A stretch of DNA of 64,000 nt from Clostridia bacterium. GTDB lineage: Bacteria; Bacillota; Clostridia; Oscillospirales; Acutalibacteraceae. Position numbers and translations under genes: made by a program. This document shows, in pieces, positions 1 through 9,059 of this stretch. The stretch covers positions 41,732-105,731 of the forward strand of contig JAFQWA010000013.1 in the NCBI GenBank assembly GCA_017407705.1, read 5' to 3'. Every line of letters begins with the position of its first letter. Position 1 is the first letter of the stretch. The notes under the pieces were generated by a model, which did no database searches, was not told the origin of the DNA, and was given only the letters and a program-made list of their open reading frames with translations.

Positions 1-851
1 GTTCTATCGTGGCTGTACGTCCTCTTAAGGACGGCGTTATTGCTGACTTCGACGTTACTGCAGCTATGTTGAAAAAATATATCAAATCCGCTATGAAAGG
101 CTCATTTGTTTCCAGAGCAAGAGTTCTTATCTGCATACCCTCAGGTGTTACTGAGGTTGAAAGCCGTGCAGTTAACGATGCTGTAAGACAAGCAGGTGCA
201 CGTACTGTGGACCTTATCGAGGAGCCTATGGCAGCAGCACTGGGCGCCGATCTCCCGGTTTTCGAATCGGTGGGTAATATGGTGGTTGACATCGGCGGCG
301 GTACCAGTGAGGTTGCTGTTATTTCTTTGGGTGACATCGTTACCGCTCAGTCTGTAAGAACTGCCGGCGATGATATGGACGAGGCTATTATTTCATACAT
401 TCGTCGTAAACATAATCTGCTTATCGGTGAGCGTACCGCTGAGCAGATCAAGATCGAGATCGGTTCTGCTTGGGAGTTTGAGGGTGAGGAAAACCTGTTT
501 ATGGAAATTAAAGGCAGAAACTTGGTTGACGGTCTGCCCAAAAACATTACCATTACAGCCGCTGAGGTTAGAGAGGCTTTATCAGAGCCTTTGGCACAGA
601 TCACCGAGGCTATCCGTGCTACCTTGGAGAAAACTCCCCCTGAGCTTGCGGCAGATATTATTGACCGTGGAATCACCCTAACCGGCGGCGGTGCTCTGCT
701 TCGTGGAATAGACACACTTATTGCCAACAGAACCGCTATGCCCGTAGCTATTGCAGAGGAACCTGCTGACTGTGTGGCAAAGGGTATTCATAAGCGTTTG
801 GAAATGGATCTTCCCTTCGACACTTATCAGCGCCGTGCTAAATACTATTAA
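1..851 (+). CDS. mreB: Rod shape-determining protein MreB (5' end cut by window edge)
   Basis: Actin-like ATPase that forms membrane-associated filaments and guides the lateral-wall synthesis complex. The reading frame is open from base 3, so this is the C-terminal part (about 280 residues) of a roughly 340-residue protein. The fragment opens with the MreB segment [13 protein letters not shown]. The phosphate-2 loop [10 protein letters not shown] lies at about fragment residues 92-101, and the adenosine motif [13 protein letters not shown] lies near the C-terminus. mreC begins 14 bases after the stop, as expected of an mreBCD operon. A second, more divergent mreB-like gene lies at 42768-43790; this copy is the canonical one because of its neighbours. 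Confidence 0.96.
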   Translation, partial: SIVAVRPLKDGVIADFDVTAAMLKKYIKSAMKGSFVSRARVLICIPSGVTEVESRAVNDAVRQAGARTVDLIEEPMAAALGADLPVFESVGNMVVDIGGGTSEVAVISLGDIVTAQSVRTAGDDMDEAIISYIRRKHNLLIGERTAEQIKIEIGSAWEFEGEENLFMEIKGRNLVDGLPKNITITAAEVREALSEPLAQITEAIRATLEKTPPELAADIIDRGITLTGGGALLRGIDTLIANRTAMPVAIAEEPADCVAKGIHKRLEMDLPFDTYQRRAKYY

Positions 852-865
852 GGATGTGACATAAA

Positions 866-1717
866 GTGCGATTTTTCTTCCGTAGCAGAAGATTTAAAAT
901 TATACTTGCTATAGTACTTGCGTCGGCTTTATCCTTTGGTATTTTCGGAATAGCCACAGGGCTTTCCGCTCCGCAAAGCAACATTATGGGTGCTGTATTA
1001 AAGCCCATACAGCAAGGCTGTGCAAATATTTCCAACTGGTTTGACTCGGTGTTTGTTAACTTTGAAAGTAACCAAAAATTGAGTCAGGAAAATCAGGAGC
1101 TTAAAAAGCAGCTGGCTGATAAAAACTATCAGCTGGTGGAATACGAAGATGTTGTTCGTCAGAACAAATTTTACAAGGATTTTCTTGAAATAAAAGAAAA
1201 CAACCCCTCATACAAATTTTCTCCGGCAATGGTAATTGCCAGAGACACCACCGATCCCTACGGCACTTTTACTATCAACAAAGGCATACTTGACGGTGTG
1301 TCGGTTTACGATCCCGTAATTACTGCTGACGGACTGGTTGGGTACATAAGTGATGCCTACTCTAATCAAAGCGTAGTTATGACCGTTCTCAATCCGTCTA
1401 TCAACATCACTGCACTGGATAACCGCACAAGAGATAGCGGTAATATTACAGGTGATGCAGATCTTGCCGTTAAGGGTATGTGCAAAATGACTTACCTGGC
1501 AAAGTCCAGTTCGCTGGCTGCAGGAGATTTTATTATTTCCTCAGGTGCAGGTGGAGTGTTCCCTGCAGGTCAGATAATAGGTACTGTAAAAGAGGTTAAA
1601 ACCTCTGCAAACGCTACCGATTACTACGCTGTTGTACAGCCGTCTGTGGATGTTTTTGATATAGCAGACGTAATGGTAGTAACCTCTTTTGAGGGAAAAA
1701 GTTCTATCTCTAAGTAA
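866..1717 (+). CDS. mreC: Rod shape-determining protein MreC
   Basis: Bitopic membrane protein that links MreB filaments to penicillin-binding proteins outside the membrane. 283 residues, a usual length. An N-terminal membrane helix (about residues 10-31) is followed by a charged, heptad-like coiled coil (about 65-105, rich in Gln, Glu and Lys) and then the extracellular beta-rich MreC core. The core carries typical stretches such as TINKGILDGV and GAGGVFPAGQIIG. The start is GTG at 866, preceded by an AAGGA-type site. It lies between mreB and mreD in one transcription unit. Confidence 0.95.
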   Translation: MRFFFRSRRFKIILAIVLASALSFGIFGIATGLSAPQSNIMGAVLKPIQQGCANISNWFDSVFVNFESNQKLSQENQELKKQLADKNYQLVEYEDVVRQNKFYKDFLEIKENNPSYKFSPAMVIARDTTDPYGTFTINKGILDGVSVYDPVITADGLVGYISDAYSNQSVVMTVLNPSINITALDNRTRDSGNITGDADLAVKGMCKMTYLAKSSSLAAGDFIISSGAGGVFPAGQIIGTVKEVKTSANATDYYAVVQPSVDVFDIADVMVVTSFEGKSSISK

Positions 1718-1739
1718 ATTTTAAAAAGGAGCAAACCAA

Positions 1740-2315
1740 ATGACAACTCAGCACAAACATAAGTATCTGCGTTTTATCGGATACAGTCTGCTCCTGCTTG
1801 TTTGTTTTATAGTTCAAACAGTTCCGTTTATGATAAAAATCGGTAACGCTTACCCTAATCCTATGCTGATCTTAACTATCATCATCGCTATGTATGAGGG
1901 TGATAAGATCGGAACGGGATTTGGTCTGGCAAGCGGCATTTTAATGGACCTTGTGTCGGTAAACGGCTCAGGATTTCACGCTATAACATATATGCTCACA
2001 GGTCTTGCCTGCGGTCTTTTAGTAGAGATATTAGTGCAGAACAATATAATATCCGCTTTTGTTTTAGGCATTGCCACTCTTGGCGTGAACTCGGTTTTGG
2101 AATGGCTGTTTAAGTCTTTGTTTTCCGGTTTATCCATAAACTTATATTTTTCTGTGTATTTCCCGTCGGCAATATACAGTCTGGCGATTTTGATTCCCGC
2201 CTACCTTCTGTTCTCAAAAATATTCGGGTTTAAAATCCGATACAAACCTCCGTCAGGTCTGCCCTGGGGCAAACTTAGTCATAAATCTGTCGGCGTAAGA
2301 AAAAGGGATTACTAA
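1740..2315 (+). CDS. mreD: Rod shape-determining protein MreD
   Basis: Integral membrane partner of MreC in the elongation complex. 191 residues with four to five hydrophobic helices, the first at about residues 10-30. The motif GFASGILMD-like (GLASGILMDLVSV) is characteristic of MreD. An AAAAGGAG ribosome binding site lies at the right distance from the ATG. The stop is only two bases before the mrdA start, which implies translational coupling. The family is poorly conserved, so position between mreC and the PBP2 gene is much of the evidence. Confidence 0.92.
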   Translation: MTTQHKHKYLRFIGYSLLLLVCFIVQTVPFMIKIGNAYPNPMLILTIIIAMYEGDKIGTGFGLASGILMDLVSVNGSGFHAITYMLTGLACGLLVEILVQNNIISAFVLGIATLGVNSVLEWLFKSLFSGLSINLYFSVYFPSAIYSLAILIPAYLLFSKIFGFKIRYKPPSGLPWGKLSHKSVGVRKRDY

Positions 2316-2317
2316 AA

Positions 2318-4342
2318 ATGTATTTTGAAAGACAACAAAACAATAAAAAAGTTAATAAATTTTTCCGTTCTGTTGCTTTATGTGTTTTGTCTGCGGCTAT
2401 ACTCTGTGTTTACACAGTCCGTCTTGCCAAACTGCAGGTAATTGATTACAACTACTACCGTAATCAGGCTAATTTGCAGTCGGCACAGAAAGTAGTGGTG
2501 AAGGCCGCCCGTGGTGAGATACTTGACCGCTACGGCAGAGCTATCGTTTCCAATCGCAACGGTTATAACGTGGTGTTTGACGCTTCGTATATATCTATGC
2601 CTAAAATTAACGGCACCATAAACGATATGATAAGACTTTTATCGGCTAACGGTGATGAGTGGAGAGACAGACTTCCTATTTCACAGAAAGCCCCGTTTAC
2701 CTTTAACGAGAATGCCACAAGCAGTGAGATATCCTCTTTAAAATCCACGTTAAAGCTTAACCACTATGCCACTGCTCAAAACTGCTATGACGCTATGGTG
2801 GAAAAGTACAACCTTTCTGCCTACTCTGCTGAAAAGCAACGTACCATTATGGGTGTGCGTTACACTATGGATTACGAGGAGTTTTCTATCTCCTACCCCT
2901 TTACCTTAGCTGAGGACGTATCTGAGGCTTCACGTGCTAAAATAAAGGAGTCCTCTGCAAGCTATCCCGGTGTTGTTATTTCCGAAGTTAAAGTAAGAGA
3001 ATACGGTGACGGTGATATAGCACCCCATCTTATCGGCACTATCGGTCCTATTTACAAGGAGGACTGGGAGGAGCTTAAGGATAAAGGCTATTCCTATAAC
3101 GATTACTTAGGAAAGTCCGGCGTTGAACTGGCTTTTGAAGACTATCTCCGTGGCACTGACGGTGCTTTGCGTGTTATTCAGGATAAAAACGGCAACACAG
3201 TGGAGGTCGTTACTGAAACTGAGGCAGTGCCCGGTAACACTGTAATGCTTACTATCGACCTTGATGTGCAAAAGGTGGCACAAAACTCCTTAAAGAGAGT
3301 TTTACAGGAGATGCAGGCTGAGGGTGTTGACGCTAAGGCAGGCTCAGTGGTGGTGCTTAACGTAAATACCGGTGAGATAATCGCTGCGGCTAACTACCCA
3401 AGCTACACAATGGAGGAATATAAAAACAACTATTCCGCACTGCTTAATAACTCTGACCGTCCGTTGTTTGACCGTGCTTTTACCGGCACCTATCCCCCGG
3501 GCTCCACTTTCAAGCCCGGTGTTGCGGCTATCGGTCTTACCACCAACACTATCCCCCACGACCACACCATAAAGTGCACCAGATACTACCGCTACTATTC
3601 CGATATGACCTACCGTTGCATGGGTTATCACGGAACTATTGATATCATTACCGCTCTTTCCAAATCCTGCAACTACTACTTCTACGAAACAGGCAGACTC
3701 TGCGGTATTGACACACTTAACAGCTACTGCCGTTTGATGGGTCTGGGCGTGAAGACAGGCGTTGAAGTACCTGAGTCTTCCGGCGTTTTGGCAGGTCCTG
3801 CTTACGTTAAATCCATAAATCAGGTATGGAACCCCGGTGATACCCTGCAGGCAGCTATCGGACAGTCTTATAATCTGTTCACTCCATTACAGCTCGCTAC
3901 TTACACCGCCACTATTGCCAACGGCGGTACCAGATATCAGTCTCACCTTTTACATCAGGTTAGAAGCTATAACCTGCAAAAGACTATCGTTCCCCCAAGT
4001 GCTCCCGTTGCAGCCAACACAGGCTTGGATGCTAAGGCTATCGAAACTGTTAAAAAAGGTATGCTTTCTGCGGCTTTTGAGGGTACTGCATCCTCCGTTT
4101 TCGGTAACTACGGTCTTAAGGTAGGCGGTAAAACGGGTACATCTCAGACAGTGGGCAACGATAACGGCGTATTTATCTCCTTTGCTCCTTATGATGAGCC
4201 TGAATTAGCCGTTGCCATACTGGTGGAACACGGTCTACACGGTTACACCTGGGCACCTGTTGTAAAAGATATTTACGATGCTTATTTCTTCTCTAAAAAT
4301 CAGCAGGCTGAAAATCAGCCTTTAGACACATTATTATCATAA
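2318..4342 (+). CDS. mrdA: Penicillin-binding protein 2 (elongasome transpeptidase)
   Basis: Class B PBP that cross-links peptidoglycan during side-wall elongation. 674 residues. One N-terminal membrane anchor spans about residues 17-37, followed by the dimerisation domain with the RGEILDRYGR motif at about 65-74. The transpeptidase domain has all three catalytic motifs: STFK with nucleophile Ser396, SCN at Ser450, and KTGT at Lys605. It directly follows mreD. rodA, the usual glycosyltransferase partner, is not in this cluster. A strong promoter begins 7 bases after the stop, so the genes downstream can also be transcribed separately. Confidence 0.95.
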   Translation: MYFERQQNNKKVNKFFRSVALCVLSAAILCVYTVRLAKLQVIDYNYYRNQANLQSAQKVVVKAARGEILDRYGRAIVSNRNGYNVVFDASYISMPKINGTINDMIRLLSANGDEWRDRLPISQKAPFTFNENATSSEISSLKSTLKLNHYATAQNCYDAMVEKYNLSAYSAEKQRTIMGVRYTMDYEEFSISYPFTLAEDVSEASRAKIKESSASYPGVVISEVKVREYGDGDIAPHLIGTIGPIYKEDWEELKDKGYSYNDYLGKSGVELAFEDYLRGTDGALRVIQDKNGNTVEVVTETEAVPGNTVMLTIDLDVQKVAQNSLKRVLQEMQAEGVDAKAGSVVVLNVNTGEIIAAANYPSYTMEEYKNNYSALLNNSDRPLFDRAFTGTYPPGSTFKPGVAAIGLTTNTIPHDHTIKCTRYYRYYSDMTYRCMGYHGTIDIITALSKSCNYYFYETGRLCGIDTLNSYCRLMGLGVKTGVEVPESSGVLAGPAYVKSINQVWNPGDTLQAAIGQSYNLFTPLQLATYTATIANGGTRYQSHLLHQVRSYNLQKTIVPPSAPVAANTGLDAKAIETVKKGMLSAAFEGTASSVFGNYGLKVGGKTGTSQTVGNDNGVFISFAPYDEPELAVAILVEHGLHGYTWAPVVKDIYDAYFFSKNQQAENQPLDTLLS

Positions 4343-4349
4343 AAAGTCT

Positions 4350-4378
4350 TTGACAGCCTATAAATTTTGTGATACAAT
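4350..4378 (+). promoter_or_regulatory. Sigma-A-type promoter for minD-mgsA
   Basis: TTGACA at 4350-4355 and TACAAT at 4373-4378 with a 17-base spacer: a near-consensus vegetative promoter just after the mrdA stop. It would give a short leader ending at the minD ribosome binding site (GGGGAG at 4399-4404). Confidence 0.8.
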
Positions 4379-4408
4379 TAGTAATGATACTATGTTTCGG
4401 GGAGTGAA

Positions 4409-5158
4409 TTGCAGATGGGTTCAGTTATGGTTGTAACCTCCGGAAAAGGCGGCGTGGGAAAGTCTACTGTTTCCTCTTGCCTTGGTGCAGCCCTGTGCAA
4501 GCTCTCTAAACGTGTACTTTTAGTGGATATGGATGAGGGGCTCCGTTCCCTTGACCTTATGCTTAACGTATCTGCTCACACGGTTTTTGATGTGAGCGAT
4601 ATTATAAACGGCTATTGCAACGCTGATCAGGCAGTTTTGCCGGTTGCGTCTTGTCCCGGTCTTTATCTGTTACCCGCTCCTTCAAAAGTGGGTGCTATTG
4701 ACAGTAAGGAAGCTATGCAGCTGCTTTGTTCAAAGTTGGCTAAAGCTTTTGATTACGTTATTATTGACTCCCCTGCAGGAATTGACCGTGGCTTTGAATT
4801 TGCTGTTTGTGCCGCTGACAATGCTTTGGTGGTGGTAACTCCCGATCCCGTCAGTGTGCGTGACGGCAGTCACGTGGCAAAGCTTTTACGCAACAGCGGT
4901 GTGAAAAACATTCGTCTGGTAATAAATAAAGTGAATACCAAGCTTATGCTGGAAGGCGTTTTTTATAATATTGATGAGATTATTGACGCTACCTCAGTTC
5001 AGCTTATTGCCGCTATCCCCACTGATGATGCAATCCTCTGCAGCAATGCTTTGGGTGAACCCTTAGCCGACTCTTACGCTGCTGACGCTTTTGACCGTTT
5101 AGCCGCAAGGCTTGAAAATAAGCATATCCCACTTATAAATTTAAAGAAGATCACATAG
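4409..5158 (+). CDS. minD: Septum site-determining ATPase MinD
   Basis: ParA/MinD-family ATPase that positions the division site. 249 residues. The deviant Walker A motif [10 protein letters not shown] lies at about residues 11-20. The switch motif [14 protein letters not shown] and the Walker-B-like [11 protein letters not shown] region follow. The TTG at 4409 is five bases after GGGGAG and is the better start; an in-frame ATG two codons later is the alternative. The protein is a little shorter than typical MinD (about 265), and the C-terminal amphipathic targeting helix looks weak, ending in PLINLKKIT. No minC or minE lies beside it, which is unusual for this locus. Confidence 0.88.
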   Translation: MQMGSVMVVTSGKGGVGKSTVSSCLGAALCKLSKRVLLVDMDEGLRSLDLMLNVSAHTVFDVSDIINGYCNADQAVLPVASCPGLYLLPAPSKVGAIDSKEAMQLLCSKLAKAFDYVIIDSPAGIDRGFEFAVCAADNALVVVTPDPVSVRDGSHVAKLLRNSGVKNIRLVINKVNTKLMLEGVFYNIDEIIDATSVQLIAAIPTDDAILCSNALGEPLADSYAADAFDRLAARLENKHIPLINLKKIT

Positions 5159-5174
5159 AAAGGATTTGGTATAT

Positions 5175-5570
5175 ATGAATATTGCATTGATAGCTCACGA
5201 CGCTAAAAAAGAATTGATGGTACAGTTTTGCATTGCTTATTGCGGAATTTTAAGCCGTCATAACATTTGTGCTACCGGCACTACCGGTAAGCTTGTGGCT
5301 GAGGCTACCGGTCTTGAAATCACAAGATTTTTAAGCGGTGATCAGGGCGGTGATCAGCAGATCGCTTCCAGAATAGGCTGTGATGAGATCGATATGGTTT
5401 TATTCTTCCGTGATCCTCTTACTGCAAAGCCTAACGAGCCTAATGATATGAATATTCTTCGTTTGTGCGATGTTCATAATATTCCCATTGCAACAAATAT
5501 TGCTACCGGTGAGGTGCTGATCCACGGTCTTGAACGTGGTGACCTTGACTGGCGTCTTTATGTTCGCTAA
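5175..5570 (+). CDS. mgsA: Methylglyoxal synthase
   Basis: Would convert dihydroxyacetone phosphate to methylglyoxal and phosphate, a bypass relieving sugar-phosphate stress. 131 residues from ATG 5175, chosen because GAAAGGA lies 10 bases upstream; a TTG at 5166 is too close to it. Conserved pieces present are [10 protein letters not shown], the phosphate-binding [17 protein letters not shown] and FFRDPL. The segment that in E. coli reads PHDPD, carrying catalytic His98 and Asp101, here reads PNEPN, so both positions are Asn. Family and fold are clear; full activity is less certain. It is probably cotranscribed with minD (16-base gap). Confidence 0.87.
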   Translation: MNIALIAHDAKKELMVQFCIAYCGILSRHNICATGTTGKLVAEATGLEITRFLSGDQGGDQQIASRIGCDEIDMVLFFRDPLTAKPNEPNDMNILRLCDVHNIPIATNIATGEVLIHGLERGDLDWRLYVR

Positions 5571-5585
5571 TCCTTTATTTATAAT
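5557..5585 (+). promoter_or_regulatory. Probable promoter of the hisS T-box transcript
   Basis: TATAAT at 5580-5585 preceded at 17 bases by TTTATG (5557-5562), a weak -35. The predicted start near 5592 is just where the T-box fold begins. The -35 lies inside the end of mgsA. Confidence 0.5.
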
Positions 5586-5591
5586 ATATTA

Positions 5592-5816
5592 AAGGTTACG
5601 ACGGAAAAGAGTAATCGGTGTTTCCTTACAGAGAGTGGTCGTATTTGCTGGAAGCGACCATAAGATCAGAATGCCGACCAAGACATTCCCGAACTGCATT
5701 TGCCGTTTTCCCTACGTTATAAGGGACTTAAAGTGAAACGACTTGGTTCGTTTAATTTGGGTGGCACCGCGGGATTTTATCTCCCGTCCCTTAATGTTTG
5801 GGACGGGAGTTTTTTA
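5592..5816 (+). promoter_or_regulatory. T-box riboswitch, aspartate-type, controlling hisS-aspS
   Basis: tRNA-sensing leader that prevents termination when its tRNA is uncharged. The T-box core GGTGGCACCGCGG lies at about 5760-5772, followed by an intrinsic terminator. Stem I can be folded as ggaa 5603-5606 with ttcc 5686-5689, then an internal loop, then tcggt 5615-5619 with gccga 5673-5677. The 3' side of the loop is CCAAGACA, which puts GAC (Asp) at 5682-5684 in the specifier position followed by A. The antiterminator bulge TGGC would pair with G73, the discriminator base of tRNA-Asp, and not with C73 of tRNA-His. Both signs therefore point to aspartate. The distal AG-bulge region AGAGAGTGGTCG and its pairing partner CGACC are also visible. 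Confidence 0.9.
5781..5815 (+). terminator. T-box regulated terminator hairpin
   Basis: CTCCCGTCCC (5781-5790) pairs perfectly with GGGACGGGAG (5800-5809) and is followed by a run of T. It is the off-state structure, mutually exclusive with the antiterminator containing the T-box. Confidence 0.93.
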
Positions 5817-5844
5817 TTTATTTAAAACTGAAAGGATAAGAATT

Positions 5845-7164
5845 ATGGATCTTATAGCAGAAGCAATTAAAGGTACCGGTGACGTTTTACCGGGAAATGC
5901 CTATAAATGGCACTATATAGAAAAAACTGTTTCGGATGTGGCTGCACTGTTTGGTTTTCGTGAAATCCGCACTCCGGTTTTTGAGAAAACAGAACTGTTT
6001 GAGCGTTCAGTTGGTGATACCACTGACGTGGTGCAAAAGGAAATGTACACCTTCAACGATAAGGGTGGACGTTCTATAACACTGCGTCCTGAAGGCACTG
6101 CAGGTGCTGTGCGTTCTATCCTTGAACACGGCTTGTTCAACGAAGCACTGCCCGTTAAAGCCTATTACATCACCTCCTGCTACCGCTACGAAAAGCCTCA
6201 GGCAGGCAGACTGCGTGAGTTCCACCAGTTTGGCGTTGAGTGCATCGGTGCTGCTGCTCCCACTGCAGACGCAGAGATCATTATGCTGGGTGATATGGTA
6301 CTTAAAAGACTGGGCATCAAAAACATCTCTCTTGAGATAAACTCTATCGGTTGCCCCCAGTGCCGTGCTAAATACACCGCTGCATTAAAGGAATATTTTG
6401 CCGCATCTAAGGACAAACTATGCGAAACCTGTCTTTCCCGATTGGACAGAAATCCTATGCGTATTCTGGATTGTAAGTCTCCCATTTGCCGTGAGATCGC
6501 AGAAGGAGCACCTAAGATTTTAGACTATATTTGCGATGAGTGTAACGACCATTTTAATCAGGTTAAGGCTCACCTCAACGCTGCAGGCGTTAAATTTACC
6601 GTTAATCCCCGTATTGTTCGCGGACTGGATTACTACACCAAAACAGTGTTCGAGTTTATTTCCAACGATATCGGCTCTCAGGGTGCTGTTTGTGCCGGTG
6701 GCAGATACGACGGTCTGGCTGAGGAGCTTGGCGGTCCTCACCTGCCCTCACTTGGCTTTGGTATGGGACTTGAGCGTATTTTAATGGTTATGGAAAAACA
6801 AGGTTGTCCCTTCCCTGAGGAGAAAAAAATTGATCTGTATATTGCTCCTATGGGCGGCGCTGCTGCCAGTGAGGCAGTAAAAATCTGCTCTCTTGCCCGT
6901 GAGGAAGGCTTTGCCGCTCTTACTGACGTTGCCGGCAGAGGACTTAAAGCTCAGATGAAATATGCAGATAAGATCGGTGCTAAGTTCACACTTGTTTTGG
7001 GTGAAAACGAGCTTAACTCCAAATCAGCACGTCTTAAAAATATGCAAAGCGGTGAACAGATCGACGTTGAACTGCCCGACGGTGTTATATCTGCTATTTA
7101 TGATGAAACTATCAAAAATACATTTGCAGATTTAGAAAGCAGTTTGGAAAATCTTAAAATATAA
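5845..7164 (+). CDS. hisS: Histidine--tRNA ligase
   Basis: Class II synthetase charging tRNA-His in the cytoplasm. 439 residues from ATG 5845, preceded by AAAGGA. The frame is open further upstream, but that would run through the terminator. RPEGTA is at about residues 81-86, motif 2 YRYEKPQAGRLREFHQ at about 113-128, the histidine-specific RGLDYY at about 259-264, and motif 3 GFGMGLERI at about 304-312. A C-terminal anticodon-binding domain follows. It is the first gene of the T-box-controlled unit, with aspS 15 bases downstream. The HisRS-related protein HisZ is encoded separately at 55306-56499 and lacks the anticodon domain. Confidence 0.96.
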   Translation: MDLIAEAIKGTGDVLPGNAYKWHYIEKTVSDVAALFGFREIRTPVFEKTELFERSVGDTTDVVQKEMYTFNDKGGRSITLRPEGTAGAVRSILEHGLFNEALPVKAYYITSCYRYEKPQAGRLREFHQFGVECIGAAAPTADAEIIMLGDMVLKRLGIKNISLEINSIGCPQCRAKYTAALKEYFAASKDKLCETCLSRLDRNPMRILDCKSPICREIAEGAPKILDYICDECNDHFNQVKAHLNAAGVKFTVNPRIVRGLDYYTKTVFEFISNDIGSQGAVCAGGRYDGLAEELGGPHLPSLGFGMGLERILMVMEKQGCPFPEEKKIDLYIAPMGGAAASEAVKICSLAREEGFAALTDVAGRGLKAQMKYADKIGAKFTLVLGENELNSKSARLKNMQSGEQIDVELPDGVISAIYDETIKNTFADLESSLENLKI

Positions 7165-7179
7165 AGGAGTAAAATTTAG

Positions 7180-8961
7180 ATGTTAGATAGAATGGGTGCT
7201 TTAAGAAGAACAAACTACTGCGGCGATCTTAGAGCCGATGATAACGGCAAAGAGGTTGTAGTTTGCGGATTTGTTCAGCGTCAGCGTGACTTAGGTCAGC
7301 TTATATTTATTGATTTGAGAGACAGAACAGGTATCGTTCAGCTTGCATTTGACGATAATACCGACAAAGCCATATTTGACAAGGCTTTTACTATCCGTTC
7401 CGAGTTTGTTGTAATGGCAAAGGGCGTTGTACGTCTGCGTTCATCAATTAACAAGGATATCCCCACCGGTGAGATTGAGATTGCAGTTAATGACTTAAAG
7501 ATTTTAGGTGCTGCACAAACTCCTCCCTTTGAGATAGTTGAAAACTCCAACGTTAAAGAGGAATTGCGTTTAAAATACAGATACCTTGATCTTCGTCGCC
7601 CCGATCTGCAGCGTAATATTATAATGCGTCATCGCATTGCAAAGGTTATCCGTGACTATTTTGATGAAAACGGATTTATCGAAATTGAAACTCCTATGCT
7701 GATAAAATCCACTCCCGAAGGTGCAAGAGACTATCTGGTCCCCAGCCGCCTTTATCACGGTGAGTTTTACGCTCTGCCTCAGTCACCTCAGATCTACAAG
7801 CAGCTGCTTATGGTATCGGGCTTTGACCGTTATATGCAGATCGCCCGTTGCTTCAGAGACGAGGATTTACGTGCTGACCGTCAGCCCGAGTTTACTCAGA
7901 TCGACCTTGAAATGTCCTTTGTGGATATGGAAGATGTGTTAAGCATCGGCGAGGGCTTTGCAAAGCGTTTGTTCAAGGATATTCTGGGTGTTGATATTCC
8001 CCTGCCTCTGCCCCGTCTTACCTATGCAGATGCTATGAATATGTACGGCTCTGATAAGCCTGATACCCGTTTTGATATGAAGCTTTGCGACATCAGTGAT
8101 CTGGTTAAAGACTGCGGATTTTCCGTATTTTCAGGTGCAGTGCAAAACGGCGGATCAGTACGTGCTGTTTGTGCTAAAAACGCAGTTTCTGTTTACACCA
8201 GAAAAGAGATCGACCGCCTGACTGAGACCGCTAAGGGCATCGGTGCTAAGGGTATGGCTTGGATCAGACTTACCGATGAGGGTATTGCCTCATCCTTTGC
8301 TAAGTTTATGACCGAGGATGAAATGACCGCAATTCTTGACAGGGTTGGCGCTACAACCGGTGACGTTGTGGTAATTATCGCAGATAAGGACAAGGTTACT
8401 CTGCCCACCTTAGGCGCACTCAGACTTGAAATGGCTAAAAAGCTGGATATTATCCCCAAAGAGCAGTTTAATCTGCTGTGGATAACCGAGTTCCCCTTCT
8501 TCGAGTACAATGAAGAAACCGGCGGTTACGACGCTATGCACCATCCTTTCACATCACCTATGGATGAGTGCATTGAGTTTTTGGATACCGCACCTGAGAA
8601 GGTTCGAGCTAAGGCTTATGATATGGTGCTTAACGGCGTTGAGCTGTCCAGCGGTTCTATCCGTATAACCGACCCCACTCTGCAGAAAAAGATGTTCTCA
8701 GCTTTAGGTCTTACCGACGAAGAGGCACAGCAGAAATTCGGTTTCTTGACCGACGCATTTAAGTACGGTGCTCCTCCTCACGGCGGTATGGGACTTGGTC
8801 TTGACAGACTTTGTATGATAATGCTCCAGTGCGAGAGCTTGAGAGACGTTATTGCATTCCCGAAAATGCAAAATGCCCGTGAGCTTATGAGTGAATGTCC
8901 CTCTGCTTGTGACGTTACTCAGCTTAACGACTTGGGAATTACCTTTAAAGAAAAAGAATAA
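7180..8961 (+). CDS. aspS: Aspartate--tRNA ligase
   Basis: Bacterial-type class II AspRS, 593 residues. An N-terminal OB-fold anticodon domain comes first. The motif-1 region FIEIETPML is at about 166-174, motif 2 RCFRDEDLRADRQPEFTQ at about 223-240, a GAD insertion domain is in the middle, and motif 3 GLGLDRLCMIM is near the C-terminus. The length and the GAD domain fit the bacterial rather than the archaeal type. It is cotranscribed with hisS, and the aspartate specifier in the leader matches this gene rather than the first gene. A clear terminator follows. Confidence 0.96.
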   Translation: MLDRMGALRRTNYCGDLRADDNGKEVVVCGFVQRQRDLGQLIFIDLRDRTGIVQLAFDDNTDKAIFDKAFTIRSEFVVMAKGVVRLRSSINKDIPTGEIEIAVNDLKILGAAQTPPFEIVENSNVKEELRLKYRYLDLRRPDLQRNIIMRHRIAKVIRDYFDENGFIEIETPMLIKSTPEGARDYLVPSRLYHGEFYALPQSPQIYKQLLMVSGFDRYMQIARCFRDEDLRADRQPEFTQIDLEMSFVDMEDVLSIGEGFAKRLFKDILGVDIPLPLPRLTYADAMNMYGSDKPDTRFDMKLCDISDLVKDCGFSVFSGAVQNGGSVRAVCAKNAVSVYTRKEIDRLTETAKGIGAKGMAWIRLTDEGIASSFAKFMTEDEMTAILDRVGATTGDVVVIIADKDKVTLPTLGALRLEMAKKLDIIPKEQFNLLWITEFPFFEYNEETGGYDAMHHPFTSPMDECIEFLDTAPEKVRAKAYDMVLNGVELSSGSIRITDPTLQKKMFSALGLTDEEAQQKFGFLTDAFKYGAPPHGGMGLGLDRLCMIMLQCESLRDVIAFPKMQNARELMSECPSACDVTQLNDLGITFKEKE

Positions 8962-8965
8962 ACAA

Positions 8966-9001
8966 CAAAAGCACTGCTCATACAACGAGTAGTGCTTTTT
9001 A
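8966..9001 (+). terminator. Terminator after aspS
   Basis: AAAGCACTGCTC (8968-8979) pairs with GAGTAGTGCTTT (8987-8998), with one mismatched base on each side, followed by T residues. It closes the hisS-aspS unit. Confidence 0.88.
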
Positions 9002-9059
9002 TTTTGATATGTAAACGAATTGTTATACTTCCCTTATTTTTCGCTCATGCCGCGCGGCA

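Noticed and set aside
4409..5158. ParA or iron-sulphur carrier (Mrp) instead of MinD
   Set aside because: The length, the deviant Walker A context and location in the mre cluster favour MinD; there is no CxxC motif as in Mrp.
5691..5700. Cysteine (TGC) or histidine (CAT) specifier in GAACTGCATT of the hisS T-box
   Set aside because: An alternative stem puts these in the loop, but the fold with GAC gives regular flanking stems and an 8-base loop. Only GAC also agrees with the TGGC discriminator contact.
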